A DNA stretch of 64,000 nt from Microbacterium testaceum StLB037 (lineage in GTDB: Bacteria > Actinomycetota > Actinomycetes > Actinomycetales > Microbacteriaceae), in contig NC_015125.1 of NCBI RefSeq assembly GCF_000202635.1, positions 3,906,001 through 3,970,000 on the forward strand, given 5' to 3'. The notes beneath the pieces are model-generated. The model worked only from the letters and a program-made list of their open reading frames with translations. It did no database searches and was not told where the DNA came from. The translations under genes were made by a program, and so were the position numbers. Below, piece by piece: positions 1 through 7,481 of this stretch (position 1 is its first letter; each line of letters starts with the position of its first letter).

Positions 1-2
1 TC

Positions 3-497
3 CAGGGCGCCGCGCGACCGAGCCTGTCGTGGTGGGAGAACTTCGGAACGTACTTCCACGCGTTCGAGCCCTGGCAGTTCGGCTTCCACTTCTTCTCGCG
101 CGCCCTCCCCGCGGCGAAGATCGCGCGGCGCGACCCCGAGGCCGTCGCGCGGGCCCTCGAACGGTGGGAGACGCTCCACGGCGCCCCGCCGCTGGAGTCC
201 GCCGTGACCGGGCTGCTGGATCGACGCGTGGTCGGGCGCGACGCCCTCCCGCCGGTCGTCACGGTCGCGGTGGGTGAGGGCATCCGTCCCGACGACGCGG
301 TGCGCGAGGCCCTCGCCTCGCACCGCGACGCGACAGCGGTGCTCGTCACCGGCGGGAGCGCCCTCGACCGCCAGCTCACCGCCGAGGCGGCGCGGCTGCG
401 TCACGGCGTGGCGGCGATCCTCGACGAGCCCGATTGCGACGAGGATCGTGCCATGACCCTGGTGCTGTCGGGCCGCGCGGATGCGGTGCTGCGATGA
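3..497 (+). CDS. C-terminal fragment of a salicylyl-CoA 5-hydroxylase-like flavoprotein
   Basis: The gene enters from the left edge; 164 codons before the stop are visible. The first part (WWENFGTYF, FEPWQFGFHFFSR, LPAAKIARRDPE) resembles the C-terminal end of FAD monooxygenases of the SdgC type, which 5-hydroxylate salicylyl-CoA towards gentisyl-CoA. The last 80 or so residues, ending SGRADAVLR, resemble the tail of an old-yellow-enzyme TIM barrel, as in bifunctional salicylyl-CoA 5-hydroxylase/oxidoreductase proteins. The stop overlaps the start of the AMP ligase (ATGA at 494-497), so the two are translationally coupled. The function rests on this fragment plus context; the catalytic N-terminus is outside the window. 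Confidence 0.55.
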   Translation, partial: QGAARPSLSWWENFGTYFHAFEPWQFGFHFFSRALPAAKIARRDPEAVARALERWETLHGAPPLESAVTGLLDRRVVGRDALPPVVTVAVGEGIRPDDAVREALASHRDATAVLVTGGSALDRQLTAEAARLRHGVAAILDEPDCDEDRAMTLVLSGRADAVLR

Positions 498-2173
498 AGA
501 CACGCGAGGGGACGACGCCCTGGCCGACCGAGGTCGCCGACCGCTACCGCGCCGAAGGGCTGTGGCAGGGTCGCACGCTCGGCGACGCGTTCGCCGCGGC
601 CGCTTCCCGGCATCCTGAACGCATCGCCCTGGTCAACGGCGACCTGTCCCTCACCTACGCCGAGGTGCACGACCGGGTCGAGGCGTGCGCCGCGCGCCTG
701 ATCGAGCGGGGCCTCGCCCCCGACGACCGCGTGGTCGTGCAACTGCCGAACCACTGGACGTTCGTCGTGCTGACGCTGGCGTGCCTGCGGGTCGGGGTCG
801 TGCCCGTCATGGCGCTGCCGGCCCACCGTGAGCACGAACTACGGCACTTGATCTCGGCATCCGAAGCCGTCGCCCTGGTCACTCCCGACACCCTGCGCGA
901 CTTCGATCACCTGGCCCTCGCCCGCGCGCTGCGCGCGTCGAGCCCGACGGTGCGGGAGGTCATCGTCCTGGGTGACGTCACCGACCAGCCCGACACCGTG
1001 AGCCTCACCGCCCTGTGCGCGCCGTCCGACGATGCCACCCGCGGCCGGACGCTTCCGACTCCGGATGCCGCCGACGTCGCCGTGTTCCTCCTGTCGGGCG
1101 GCACGACGGGCCTGCCGAAACTCATCGCCCGCACGCACGACGACTACCTCTGCAACATCCTGCTGACCTCTCCGCCCGCGGCGGTCGACCGCGACACCGT
1201 GTATCTGGCGACCCTGCCGATGGGACACAACTTTCCACTCGCGTGTCCCGGCATCCTGGGCACCCTCCTCGCCGGCGGCACCGTCGTCCCTCTCGGCTCC
1301 CCCCGACCCGAACGCGCCTTCGCGGCGATCGAACGGTACGGCGTGACCCATACCGCCGCGGTGCCCGCTGTCGTCGCCTCGTGGCTCGATCACGCCGGTG
1401 CCGTCGGGTTCGATGCGCTCCGGAGCCTGCGCGTGCTGCAGGTGGGCGGGGCGCGGCTGGCCGATGAACTGGCCGAACGTGTCGTGCGCGGGCTCCCGGG
1501 AACGCTGCAGCAGGTGTTCGGCATGGCCGAGGGACTCATCAACGTCACGCGCCTCGACGACCCGGTCGAGGTCGTCGTCGGCACGCAGGGTCGGCCCGTG
1601 TCGCCCTTCGACGAGGTGCGCGTGGTCGATGAGACGACCGGCCGAGAGGTCGCTCCGGGCGAGCCCGGCGTGCTGCTGACGCGCGGTCCGTACACGCCGC
1701 GGGGGTACTACGACGCCCCCGAGGCCAACGCGCGATCCTTCACCCCCGACGGCTTCTACATCACCGGAGACATCGTGCGCCAGCGCCCCGACGGCAATCT
1801 CGTCGTCGAGGGACGCAGCAAAGACATGATCAACCGCGGGGGTGAGAACATCTCCGCCGAAGAGGTCGAGAACCTCGTGTACGGACTCGCGGCGGTGCGT
1901 CTGGCGGCCGCGGTGGCCATGCCGCACGACACCCTCGGCGAGACGGTGTGCCTGTTCGCGGTGCTGCACGACGGGCACGCTCTCGACCTCGGCTCGGTGC
2001 GCGCACACTTCGACCGCGCGGGAGTTGCGGCGTTCAAGCGTCCCGACCACCTCGTCACGGTCGATGAGCTGCCCCTGACGAAGGTCGGCAAGATCGACAA
2101 GAAGGCGCTGAGGGAGCGGCTCGCCGCCGAACGCACGACCGAACTCGCGGCATCCGACGGGCTCGTTCGATGA
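494..2173 (+). CDS. Aryl-AMP ligase, probably salicylate-activating (SdgA/EntE-like)
   Basis: A 559-residue adenylate-forming enzyme, normal for 2,3-dihydroxybenzoate/salicylate-AMP ligases. The P-loop-like SGGTTGLPK lies at about residues 201-209, followed by IARTHDDY, which is typical of aryl acid ligases. The adenylate motif VFGMAEG is near residue 341, the hinge region ITGD...GRSKDMINRGGENIS near 420-455, and the catalytic lysine region VGKIDKKALRERL near the C-terminus. It would activate an aromatic acid with ATP and pass it to CoA. The ATG at 494 was chosen over an upstream in-frame start because it makes the ATGA overlap with the preceding gene. A siderophore role is possible for this family, but no peptide synthetase is nearby and the gentisate genes next door favour salicylate catabolism. 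Confidence 0.75.
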   Translation: MKTREGTTPWPTEVADRYRAEGLWQGRTLGDAFAAAASRHPERIALVNGDLSLTYAEVHDRVEACAARLIERGLAPDDRVVVQLPNHWTFVVLTLACLRVGVVPVMALPAHREHELRHLISASEAVALVTPDTLRDFDHLALARALRASSPTVREVIVLGDVTDQPDTVSLTALCAPSDDATRGRTLPTPDAADVAVFLLSGGTTGLPKLIARTHDDYLCNILLTSPPAAVDRDTVYLATLPMGHNFPLACPGILGTLLAGGTVVPLGSPRPERAFAAIERYGVTHTAAVPAVVASWLDHAGAVGFDALRSLRVLQVGGARLADELAERVVRGLPGTLQQVFGMAEGLINVTRLDDPVEVVVGTQGRPVSPFDEVRVVDETTGREVAPGEPGVLLTRGPYTPRGYYDAPEANARSFTPDGFYITGDIVRQRPDGNLVVEGRSKDMINRGGENISAEEVENLVYGLAAVRLAAAVAMPHDTLGETVCLFAVLHDGHALDLGSVRAHFDRAGVAAFKRPDHLVTVDELPLTKVGKIDKKALRERLAAERTTELAASDGLVR

Positions 2174-2207
2174 CCGCCGCACCCGCGGCATCCAGGGAGG
2201 CCAGCTG

Positions 2208-2819
2208 ATGTTCATCGACGCCGCCGATCTCTCCCCCGCCGACACCTACCGTCTGCTCGTCGGCTCGGTCGTCCCGCGCCCCATCGCGTGGGTGACGAGC
2301 GGGCGCGACCCGGTGAACCTCGCCCCGTTCAGCTCGTTCACGTGGGTGAGCCAGCATCCGGCGATGCTCGGATTCACCGTCAACCGGCGCGCGAACGGAC
2401 GCAAGGACACGATCCGCAACATCGAGGAGCACGGCGAGTTCGTCGTGAACGTCGCCGACGAGGCGATGCTCGAGGCGCTGCACGCGAGTTCGGAATGGAT
2501 GCCGCCGGATGTCGGCGAGGCCGACCGCCTCGGCCTCGCGCTCGCCCCGTCGCGGGTCATCGGCATCCCGGGCCTCGCAGACGCCCCGGTACGTATGGAG
2601 TGCCGCTACCACTCCACGACGGCGTTCAGCCCGACCGGCGGCGAGTTCGTCGTGGGCACGGTCGTGGGCTGGACGGTGCGCGACGACGTCGTGCGCATCG
2701 GGTCGACGGGCGCGGCCGGCATCGACACCGAGCTCCTGCGCCCGATCGGTCGTCTCGCCGGCCCGCGCTACACCCCGCTCGGAGAGGTGGTGGAGCTGCC
2801 GCCGGTGCCGGGCGGGTGA
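2208..2819 (+). CDS. Flavin reductase family protein
   Basis: This 203-residue protein belongs to the flavin reductase-like (DIM6/NTAB, FMN-binding split-barrel) family. SVVPRPIAWVTS near the N-terminus and the segment NLAPFSSFTWVS are typical flavin-contact regions. A strong ribosome site (AGGGAGG) precedes the ATG. It lies 34 nt after the AMP ligase in the same direction, so it is probably the last gene of the upper salicylate operon. It may reduce flavin for a partner oxygenase or act as a flavoprotein reductase; the substrate cannot be read from the sequence. Confidence 0.75.
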   Translation: MFIDAADLSPADTYRLLVGSVVPRPIAWVTSGRDPVNLAPFSSFTWVSQHPAMLGFTVNRRANGRKDTIRNIEEHGEFVVNVADEAMLEALHASSEWMPPDVGEADRLGLALAPSRVIGIPGLADAPVRMECRYHSTTAFSPTGGEFVVGTVVGWTVRDDVVRIGSTGAAGIDTELLRPIGRLAGPRYTPLGEVVELPPVPGG

Positions 2820-2875
2820 GCCCTCGCCCCACGGTGGTCGGTGGTCCGCCGCTCCGTGCGCGCCCGCCGGAGCGC

Positions 2876-2953
2876 CGAGACCGCACGCGATCGTCGAGGA
2901 CGCACCCGTTGAGCGACGAACGGATACGTCCTCGGCAATCGTGTGCGGTCTCG
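2876..2953. terminator. Long inverted repeat between converging operons
   Basis: Two 27-nt arms (2876-2902 and 2927-2953) pair with 24 Watson-Crick pairs, two G-U pairs and one C-A mismatch. The loop is 24 nt and contains a further small CCGTT/AACGG stem. It lies between the stop of the flavin reductase and the stop of the isomerase on the opposite strand, so it can act as a bidirectional terminator. There is no clear T-run. Its length is unusual for a simple terminator. Confidence 0.6.
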
Positions 2954-2981
2954 ACGCGCGCTCCCGGGAGCGCCCCGGCAG

Positions 2982-3791
2982 TCAGAACCAGCGCGCGATC
3001 TCCGGCAACTCCCCGCCGCCCGCGACCCGCAGCCGGCGCGCGCCGCGGCCGGCGAGCCATCGCGCCAGGTCGGCGGCGGCGCCCTCGACGATCGGGCCGC
3101 CCGCGCCGTACTCCCCCGGCGCGGCGTCGCGGTCGGTGGCGCGCAGGACGACGGCGCCGGGCTCGCCGCGTCGCGTCCAGGCGCGCAGCACGTCGGCGAT
3201 GACCCCGTCGATCATCTCGGGCGGAAAGTCCAGGAACGATCCGCCGTTGTCGAGGTCGACCGCGTGCACCCACACCTCTTTGGCGCGCATCCACGCCGTC
3301 TCCCGCGCGGGCACCGTGCGTCCCTGCGCGGTGATGACCTCGGCATCCCACCGTTCGTCGCTCAGATCGCGCCACTCGACGTCGAGGTGGACCGCGGCGT
3401 GGTCGACGAGGTGCCGCAGCGCGCGGGTGGGCAGGGTCGCACCGAGCACGATCTCGTCCCATCGCTGCGTGTCGGAGGCGTACATGCGGTTCTCGACACC
3501 GGTGCGCGCCCACTCGACGAGGCGGGCGACGGCGCGGGCGTTGTAGCCGACGTGCGCGACGAGGTGCCGGCGCGTCCACCCGGGCAGCAGGCTCGGTGCG
3601 TCGAGGTCGTCGTCGTCGAGCTGCATGAGCCGTCGGGCGAAGTACGCGGTACCGCGGCGCGCGAGGTCGAGGTGCGCGTGCGGGGCCGCCGGAGCGTCGT
3701 AGCGCGCCCCCGCACCCTGCCTCTCGCGCAGCGCTTCCTCCTCGGGGGTCAGGGCGCGCGGGGTCGGAGCGCTGGGCTCCTGGCCGGTCAC
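2982..3791 (-). CDS. Mycothiol-dependent maleylpyruvate isomerase family protein
   Basis: A 269-residue DinB-like/MDMPI-family enzyme. In the gentisate pathway such enzymes convert maleylpyruvate to fumarylpyruvate with mycothiol as cofactor, a thiol limited to Actinobacteria. Candidate metal ligands are the His in LVAHVGYNA and the Glu and His of KEVWVHAVD, which match the His/Glu/His pattern of the family. The GTG start at 3791 is chosen because it overlaps the stop of the hydrolase gene (GTGA). It is the third gene of the gdo-fph-mpi operon. Context makes the maleylpyruvate role much likelier than another mycothiol-dependent reaction. Confidence 0.82.
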   Translation of the reverse strand: MTGQEPSAPTPRALTPEEEALRERQGAGARYDAPAAPHAHLDLARRGTAYFARRLMQLDDDDLDAPSLLPGWTRRHLVAHVGYNARAVARLVEWARTGVENRMYASDTQRWDEIVLGATLPTRALRHLVDHAAVHLDVEWRDLSDERWDAEVITAQGRTVPARETAWMRAKEVWVHAVDLDNGGSFLDFPPEMIDGVIADVLRAWTRRGEPGAVVLRATDRDAAPGEYGAGGPIVEGAAADLARWLAGRGARRLRVAGGGELPEIARWF

Positions 3792-4612
3792 GGTTCCTCC
3801 GCCGCGAAACGGTTGCGCAGGGTTCCGATCCCATCGATGGCGACCTCGACCACGCTTCCGGATGCCAGATACTCGCGCGGTTCGCGGGCGTGGCCGACGC
3901 CTCCCGGGGTTCCGGTGAGGATGACGTCGCCGGGACGCAGCGTCGTGATGGTCGAGACGTACCGCACGAGGTCGACGGGACCGTGGACGAGGTCGTGGAT
4001 GTCGCCCACCTGCTTCGGGACCCCGTCGACGGTCGTGGTCATCCGCGCATCGGAGGGGATCTCCTCGGGGGTGGCGAGCACCGGGCCGAGCGGGGTCGAG
4101 CGCTCCCACATCTTGCCCTGCAGCCACTCGCGGGTACGGAACTGCCAGTCGCGCATCGAGACGTCGTTCGCGATCGTGTAGCCGGCGATGGCATCCTCCG
4201 CCTGCTCGGCCGACGCTCGGCGCACGATCGAGCCGATGACGACGGCGAGCTCGCCCTCCCAGTCGATCTCGGGACTCTCCGAGGGCAGGGCGATCTGCTC
4301 GCCGGCTGCGGCGAGCGTGTCGGCGAACTTGGCGAACAGCACCGGGTACTCGGGCAGGTCGCGCTTCATCTCGAGGATGTGCGCGCGGTAGTTCAGCCCC
4401 ACGCACACGATCTTGCTCGGCGCGAGGATCACGGGCGCGTAGTCGACGGCATCCAGGTCGATCACCGGTCCCTCGAGGGTGGCCACGGCCGAGGGCGCAC
4501 CGGCGCGCAGCACCTCGCCCACGTCGGCGAACCGCTCGAGGACGACGGCCCGGTCGCCGTCCACCCGGGCGGCGGCGGTGCCACCCTTCCAGCGCAGGGT
4601 CAGCAGTTTCAT
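3788..4612 (-). CDS. Fumarylacetoacetate hydrolase family protein, probable fumarylpyruvate hydrolase
   Basis: A 274-residue FAH-fold enzyme. Family signatures are GLNYRAHILE, the acidic metal-binding stretch EIDWEGELAVVIG, GYTIANDVSMRD and LTGTPGGVG near the C-terminus. In this operon it should cleave fumarylpyruvate to fumarate and pyruvate, the last step of gentisate breakdown. The start at 4612 (MKLLTLRW) overlaps the dioxygenase stop as ATGA, and its own stop overlaps the next gene, so all three genes are coupled. Related enzymes act on homoprotocatechuate or acetopyruvate products; the neighbouring gentisate dioxygenase decides the call. Confidence 0.85.
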   Translation of the reverse strand: MKLLTLRWKGGTAAARVDGDRAVVLERFADVGEVLRAGAPSAVATLEGPVIDLDAVDYAPVILAPSKIVCVGLNYRAHILEMKRDLPEYPVLFAKFADTLAAAGEQIALPSESPEIDWEGELAVVIGSIVRRASAEQAEDAIAGYTIANDVSMRDWQFRTREWLQGKMWERSTPLGPVLATPEEIPSDARMTTTVDGVPKQVGDIHDLVHGPVDLVRYVSTITTLRPGDVILTGTPGGVGHAREPREYLASGSVVEVAIDGIGTLRNRFAAEEP

Positions 4613-5709
4613 CGATCGCTCTCCTCTTCGAACTCGCGGTACAGCCCCAGGCCCTCGAACAGGGGCGTGTCGCTGAAGTGGAACAGGTCCAGGCGCGTCT
4701 CGGCCTGCACGCGGAAGCGGCACCAGCTCGGCACGACGAAGATGTCGCCGTGCTCGACGGTGTGCTCCGTATCACCCAGCAGAACGCGCCCGGTGCCCTC
4801 GAACACCTGGTAGACGTTCGAACCGACCTCCTGCCGCACCGGCGTCGCCGCACCCTCGCGCAAGCGATGGAACTGCGCCCGGATGGTGGGCATGACATCG
4901 CCCCCGGTCGTGGGGTTGGAGAAGCGCACGGCGGCGTGGCCGGGGCCGACGGTGGCCGGCATCCCCTCCCCCTCCAGCAGCAGCTGGTCGGTGAGCGCGG
5001 CGTCGGTGTGCTCCCAGCGGTAGGCGCCGATCGGGCTCGAGACGGTGCGACGCAGTCCCGCGAGCGGCAGCAGACCGGGGTGCGCCCACAGGCGCTCCGA
5101 GCGTGAGAAGTTGGGGGTCGCCTCATCCGTCACCCGTTCGGAGCCGAACTCGAAGAATCCCGAGTCCATCTGGTACGCGAAGGGGATGTCGAGGCCGTCG
5201 ATCCACGTCATCGACTCGTCGGTCTCGTTGTGGTGGCCGTGGAAGTGCCAGCCCGGGGTGAGCAGGAAGTCGCCGCGGCTCATGCGCACAGGGTCGCCGT
5301 TGACGACGGTCCACACGCCCTCGCCCGAGGTGACGAAGCGGAACGCGTTCTGCGAGTGCCGGTGCTCGGGAGCCGTCTCCCGCGGCCCGAGTTGCTGGAT
5401 CGCCGCCCACAGCGTCGGCGAGATGTACGCGCGCCCGTTCAGGCCGGGGTTCGCGAGGCCGATGGCGCGCCGCTCTCCCCCGCGCCCGACGGGAACGAGG
5501 TCGCCCGCGCGCTCCGCCAGCGGCCGCAGCGCACTCCAGCGCCACACCCACGGCACCGCTCTCGGCTGCGGGGTCTGGGGCATGAGGTCGTCGAGCTGCG
5601 TCCACAGCGGAATGAGGTGGTTCTCCTCGAATCCGCGGTACAGCGCGCGCAGCTCGGGGGTGTCCTCGGGCTGCATCGCGTTCTCGACCGGGGTCACGGT
5701 CTCGCTCAT
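4609..5709 (-). CDS. Gentisate 1,2-dioxygenase
   Basis: A 366-residue bicupin protein of normal length for gentisate 1,2-dioxygenase, which opens the ring of gentisate to maleylpyruvate with Fe(II). The N-terminal cupin carries the metal motif EHRHSQNAFRF and the later HFHGHHNE. The second cupin (RQEVGSNVYQVFEG to GDIFVVPSW) lacks these histidines and is probably structural. A GAGGAGG ribosome site precedes the ATG. It is the first gene of the leftward operon and its promoter region carries the palindrome at 5756-5769. Confidence 0.92.
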   Translation of the reverse strand: MSETVTPVENAMQPEDTPELRALYRGFEENHLIPLWTQLDDLMPQTPQPRAVPWVWRWSALRPLAERAGDLVPVGRGGERRAIGLANPGLNGRAYISPTLWAAIQQLGPRETAPEHRHSQNAFRFVTSGEGVWTVVNGDPVRMSRGDFLLTPGWHFHGHHNETDESMTWIDGLDIPFAYQMDSGFFEFGSERVTDEATPNFSRSERLWAHPGLLPLAGLRRTVSSPIGAYRWEHTDAALTDQLLLEGEGMPATVGPGHAAVRFSNPTTGGDVMPTIRAQFHRLREGAATPVRQEVGSNVYQVFEGTGRVLLGDTEHTVEHGDIFVVPSWCRFRVQAETRLDLFHFSDTPLFEGLGLYREFEEESDR

Positions 5710-5750
5710 CGGTCCTCCTCGACGTCGACTCCCGTCCAGGTTGCATTACT

Positions 5751-5780
5751 TCATTACGTTGCGCAACGTGTTTTTGTCAC
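5751..5780 (-). promoter_or_regulatory. Promoter and palindromic operator of the gentisate operon
   Basis: On the minus strand GTGACA (5780-5775) and TAATGA (5756-5751) are separated by 18 nt, a plausible -35/-10 pair. A perfect 14-bp palindrome, ACGTTGCGCAACGT (5756-5769), fills most of the spacer and abuts the -10. A regulator bound there would block RNA polymerase. The surrounding 196-bp divergent region is clearly more AT-rich than the genes. No regulator gene is adjacent, so the factor is unknown; IclR, MarR or GntR types control comparable pathways. Confidence 0.55.
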
Positions 5781-5905
5781 AGTTTTTGGGAACGCGAGAC
5801 ATTTCTCTTGCGCCAGACGTGAATCTGTTACACCATGTGGCCACGGGATGCCGGGGCGCCGCGCCGCGAGCCCGACGAGAGCATCGATCTGCAAGGAGGC
5901 AGAGC

Positions 5906-6718
5906 ATGTCCGAACTCGAGCACCACGAGACCACCTCGTCCGACGGAACGCCCCTCGCGTACTTCCGCCGCGGCAGCGGGCCGGCTCTCGTCGTCACGCA
6001 CGGGAGCATCGCCACGAAGGAGCAGTGGATCCCTGCCAGCGAGGCGCTCGCCGAGCACGTGACCCTGTACGTCTACGACCGCCGCGGCCGCGGCGGCAGC
6101 GGAGACGCCGCCGACTACTCCCTCGCGCAGGAGGTCGCCGACATCGCGGCGATGAGGGAGGTCGCCGGCCCCGGAGCACACCTGCTCGGCCACTCGTTCG
6201 GCGCGCTGGCCACCCTCGCCTACGTGCGGGAGCACGGCCTGGGCGGGGGCACCCTGATCGCGTACGAACCGCCGCTCGCCGTCCAGGGCCCGGTCGCGGG
6301 CGAACGCCTGCCCGGGTATCGGGAGCTGGTGGATGCCGGAGACCTCGACGCCGCCCTCGAGTACGCGCTCGTGAACTTCGTGCGCGTGCCGGCGGAAGCC
6401 ATCCCGTTCATCCGCGAGACGCCGATCTGGGGCGCGAGCGTGCCGCTCACCCCCACCTGGGTGCGCGAGCTGGCCGAGATCGACGCGCTCGGGAGCGACC
6501 TCTCGCCGTACGCCGACATCCACGACCCGACCCACCTCATCGCGGGAACGGCGACCACGTCGTTCCTCTACCAGTCCGCGCACGACCTGGCACGGATCAT
6601 CCCGGATGCCGAGATCACCGACATCGACGGCGCCGATCATTTCGCGCACCTCGCCGATCCGCAGGGCTTCGCCCGGGTCGTCGTGGACGCGCTCGACACC
6701 GCGGCCGTCGCCCGCTGA
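5906..6718 (+). CDS. Alpha/beta hydrolase, divergent to the gentisate operon
   Basis: A 270-residue alpha/beta hydrolase. The nucleophile elbow GHSFG lies near residue 96, the oxyanion-side THGS near residues 32-35, and the catalytic His is in GADHFAHL near residue 244. A strong AAGGAGG ribosome site precedes the ATG at 5906. It shares the control region with the gentisate dioxygenase and so is likely co-regulated. It could release an aromatic acid from an ester, or act on a ring-cleavage product. The substrate cannot be told from the sequence. Confidence 0.75.
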   Translation: MSELEHHETTSSDGTPLAYFRRGSGPALVVTHGSIATKEQWIPASEALAEHVTLYVYDRRGRGGSGDAADYSLAQEVADIAAMREVAGPGAHLLGHSFGALATLAYVREHGLGGGTLIAYEPPLAVQGPVAGERLPGYRELVDAGDLDAALEYALVNFVRVPAEAIPFIRETPIWGASVPLTPTWVRELAEIDALGSDLSPYADIHDPTHLIAGTATTSFLYQSAHDLARIIPDAEITDIDGADHFAHLADPQGFARVVVDALDTAAVAR

Positions 6719-6735
6719 CGAGCGGGCAGAGACCC

Positions 6736-6769
6736 GGTCCCCGGCGTGCGACCCACCACGCCGGGGACC
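6736..6769 (+). terminator. Terminator hairpin after the hydrolase
   Basis: A perfect 13-bp stem, GGTCCCCGGCGTG (6736-6748) with CACGCCGGGGACC (6757-6769), has an 8-nt loop and starts 17 nt after the stop codon. There is no U-tract, as is common in high-GC Actinobacteria. A second 9-bp GC stem follows at 6784-6807. Confidence 0.7.
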
Positions 6770-6812
6770 GCACCAGCACCGTCCCCCCGCCGCACGGCCG
6801 GCGGGGGCGAGT

Positions 6813-6818
6813 TAGGCT
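6813..6818 (+). promoter_or_regulatory. Leaderless -10 element of the histidine phosphatase
   Basis: TAGGCT ends 6 nt before the GTG at 6825, the usual actinobacterial layout for transcription that starts at the start codon. No Shine-Dalgarno sequence is present. Confidence 0.55.
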
Positions 6819-6824
6819 CGAACG

Positions 6825-7412
6825 GTGACGATCCTGACCCTCGTGCGACACGGTGAGACCGACTGGAACTCCGGAGGGCGCATCCAGGGCTCGACCGACA
6901 TCCCCCTGAACGACACCGGGCGCGCCCAGGCCCGCGAGCTCGCCGAGCGCCTCGCCGCCGAGTACGCGGGCCGCGAGGCCGTCATCGTCTCGAGCGATCT
7001 CTCCCGCGCGGCGGAGACCGCCGACATCCTCGCCGAAGCCCTCGGCACCACGGTCAGCCTCCGGATGCCGGGACTCCAGGAACGTTCCTACGGCGACGCC
7101 GAGGGCATGGATGCCCCCTCCTTCTACGAGACGTACGGCCCGTGGCACGCGGCCGATGTGCCGAACGCCGAGACCTGGCCCGTGGTGCGCGAGCGCGCAC
7201 TCGCCGCGCTCGCCGAGGCCGTGGCATCCGCTCCCGACGGAGTCGACGTCATCGCCGTGGCGCACGGTGCGCTCATCCGCGAGGTGATCCTGTTCGCGAC
7301 CGACGGTGCTTTCCCCCGCGAGGGCGAGAGGCTGCCGAACTGCTCGGCGACGACGTTCCGCCTCGACGGCGACAGCTGGGAGATGCTCGCGTACGCGGGC
7401 GTCGCGAGCTGA
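6825..7412 (+). CDS. Histidine phosphatase family protein
   Basis: A 195-residue phosphoglycerate mutase-like phosphatase. The phosphohistidine motif LVRHGETDWN lies at residues 5-14, and the second catalytic His is in VAHGALIRE near residue 146. GRIQGSTDIPLNDTG is typical of the GpmB/CobC-like branch. The GTG start follows a -10 box by 6 nt, so the mRNA is probably leaderless. The gene stands alone between the hydrolase and the leftward branched-chain operon. The substrate (sugar phosphate, nucleotide or cofactor phosphate) is not decided. Confidence 0.85.
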   Translation: MTILTLVRHGETDWNSGGRIQGSTDIPLNDTGRAQARELAERLAAEYAGREAVIVSSDLSRAAETADILAEALGTTVSLRMPGLQERSYGDAEGMDAPSFYETYGPWHAADVPNAETWPVVRERALAALAEAVASAPDGVDVIAVAHGALIREVILFATDGAFPREGERLPNCSATTFRLDGDSWEMLAYAGVAS

Positions 7413-7473
7413 CCGCACGGCACCGCCCCGCGCACAGGAGCCGGGCCGCGCACTCGCGGGCGTCGCGAGCTGA
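7394..7473 (+). repeat. 19-bp direct repeat of the phosphatase gene end
   Basis: The last codons and stop of the phosphatase (7394-7412) recur exactly at 7455-7473, 61 bp downstream, in the short space before the convergent acyl-CoA dehydrogenase gene. Confidence 0.75.
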
Positions 7474-7481
7474 GACTCCGC

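Noticed and set aside
494..2173. Siderophore biosynthesis starter enzyme (EntE/DhbE)
   Set aside because: The fold fits, but there are no isochorismatase, carrier or peptide synthetase genes here, and the gene overlaps a hydroxylase-like gene next to gentisate genes. It is kept only as an alternative.
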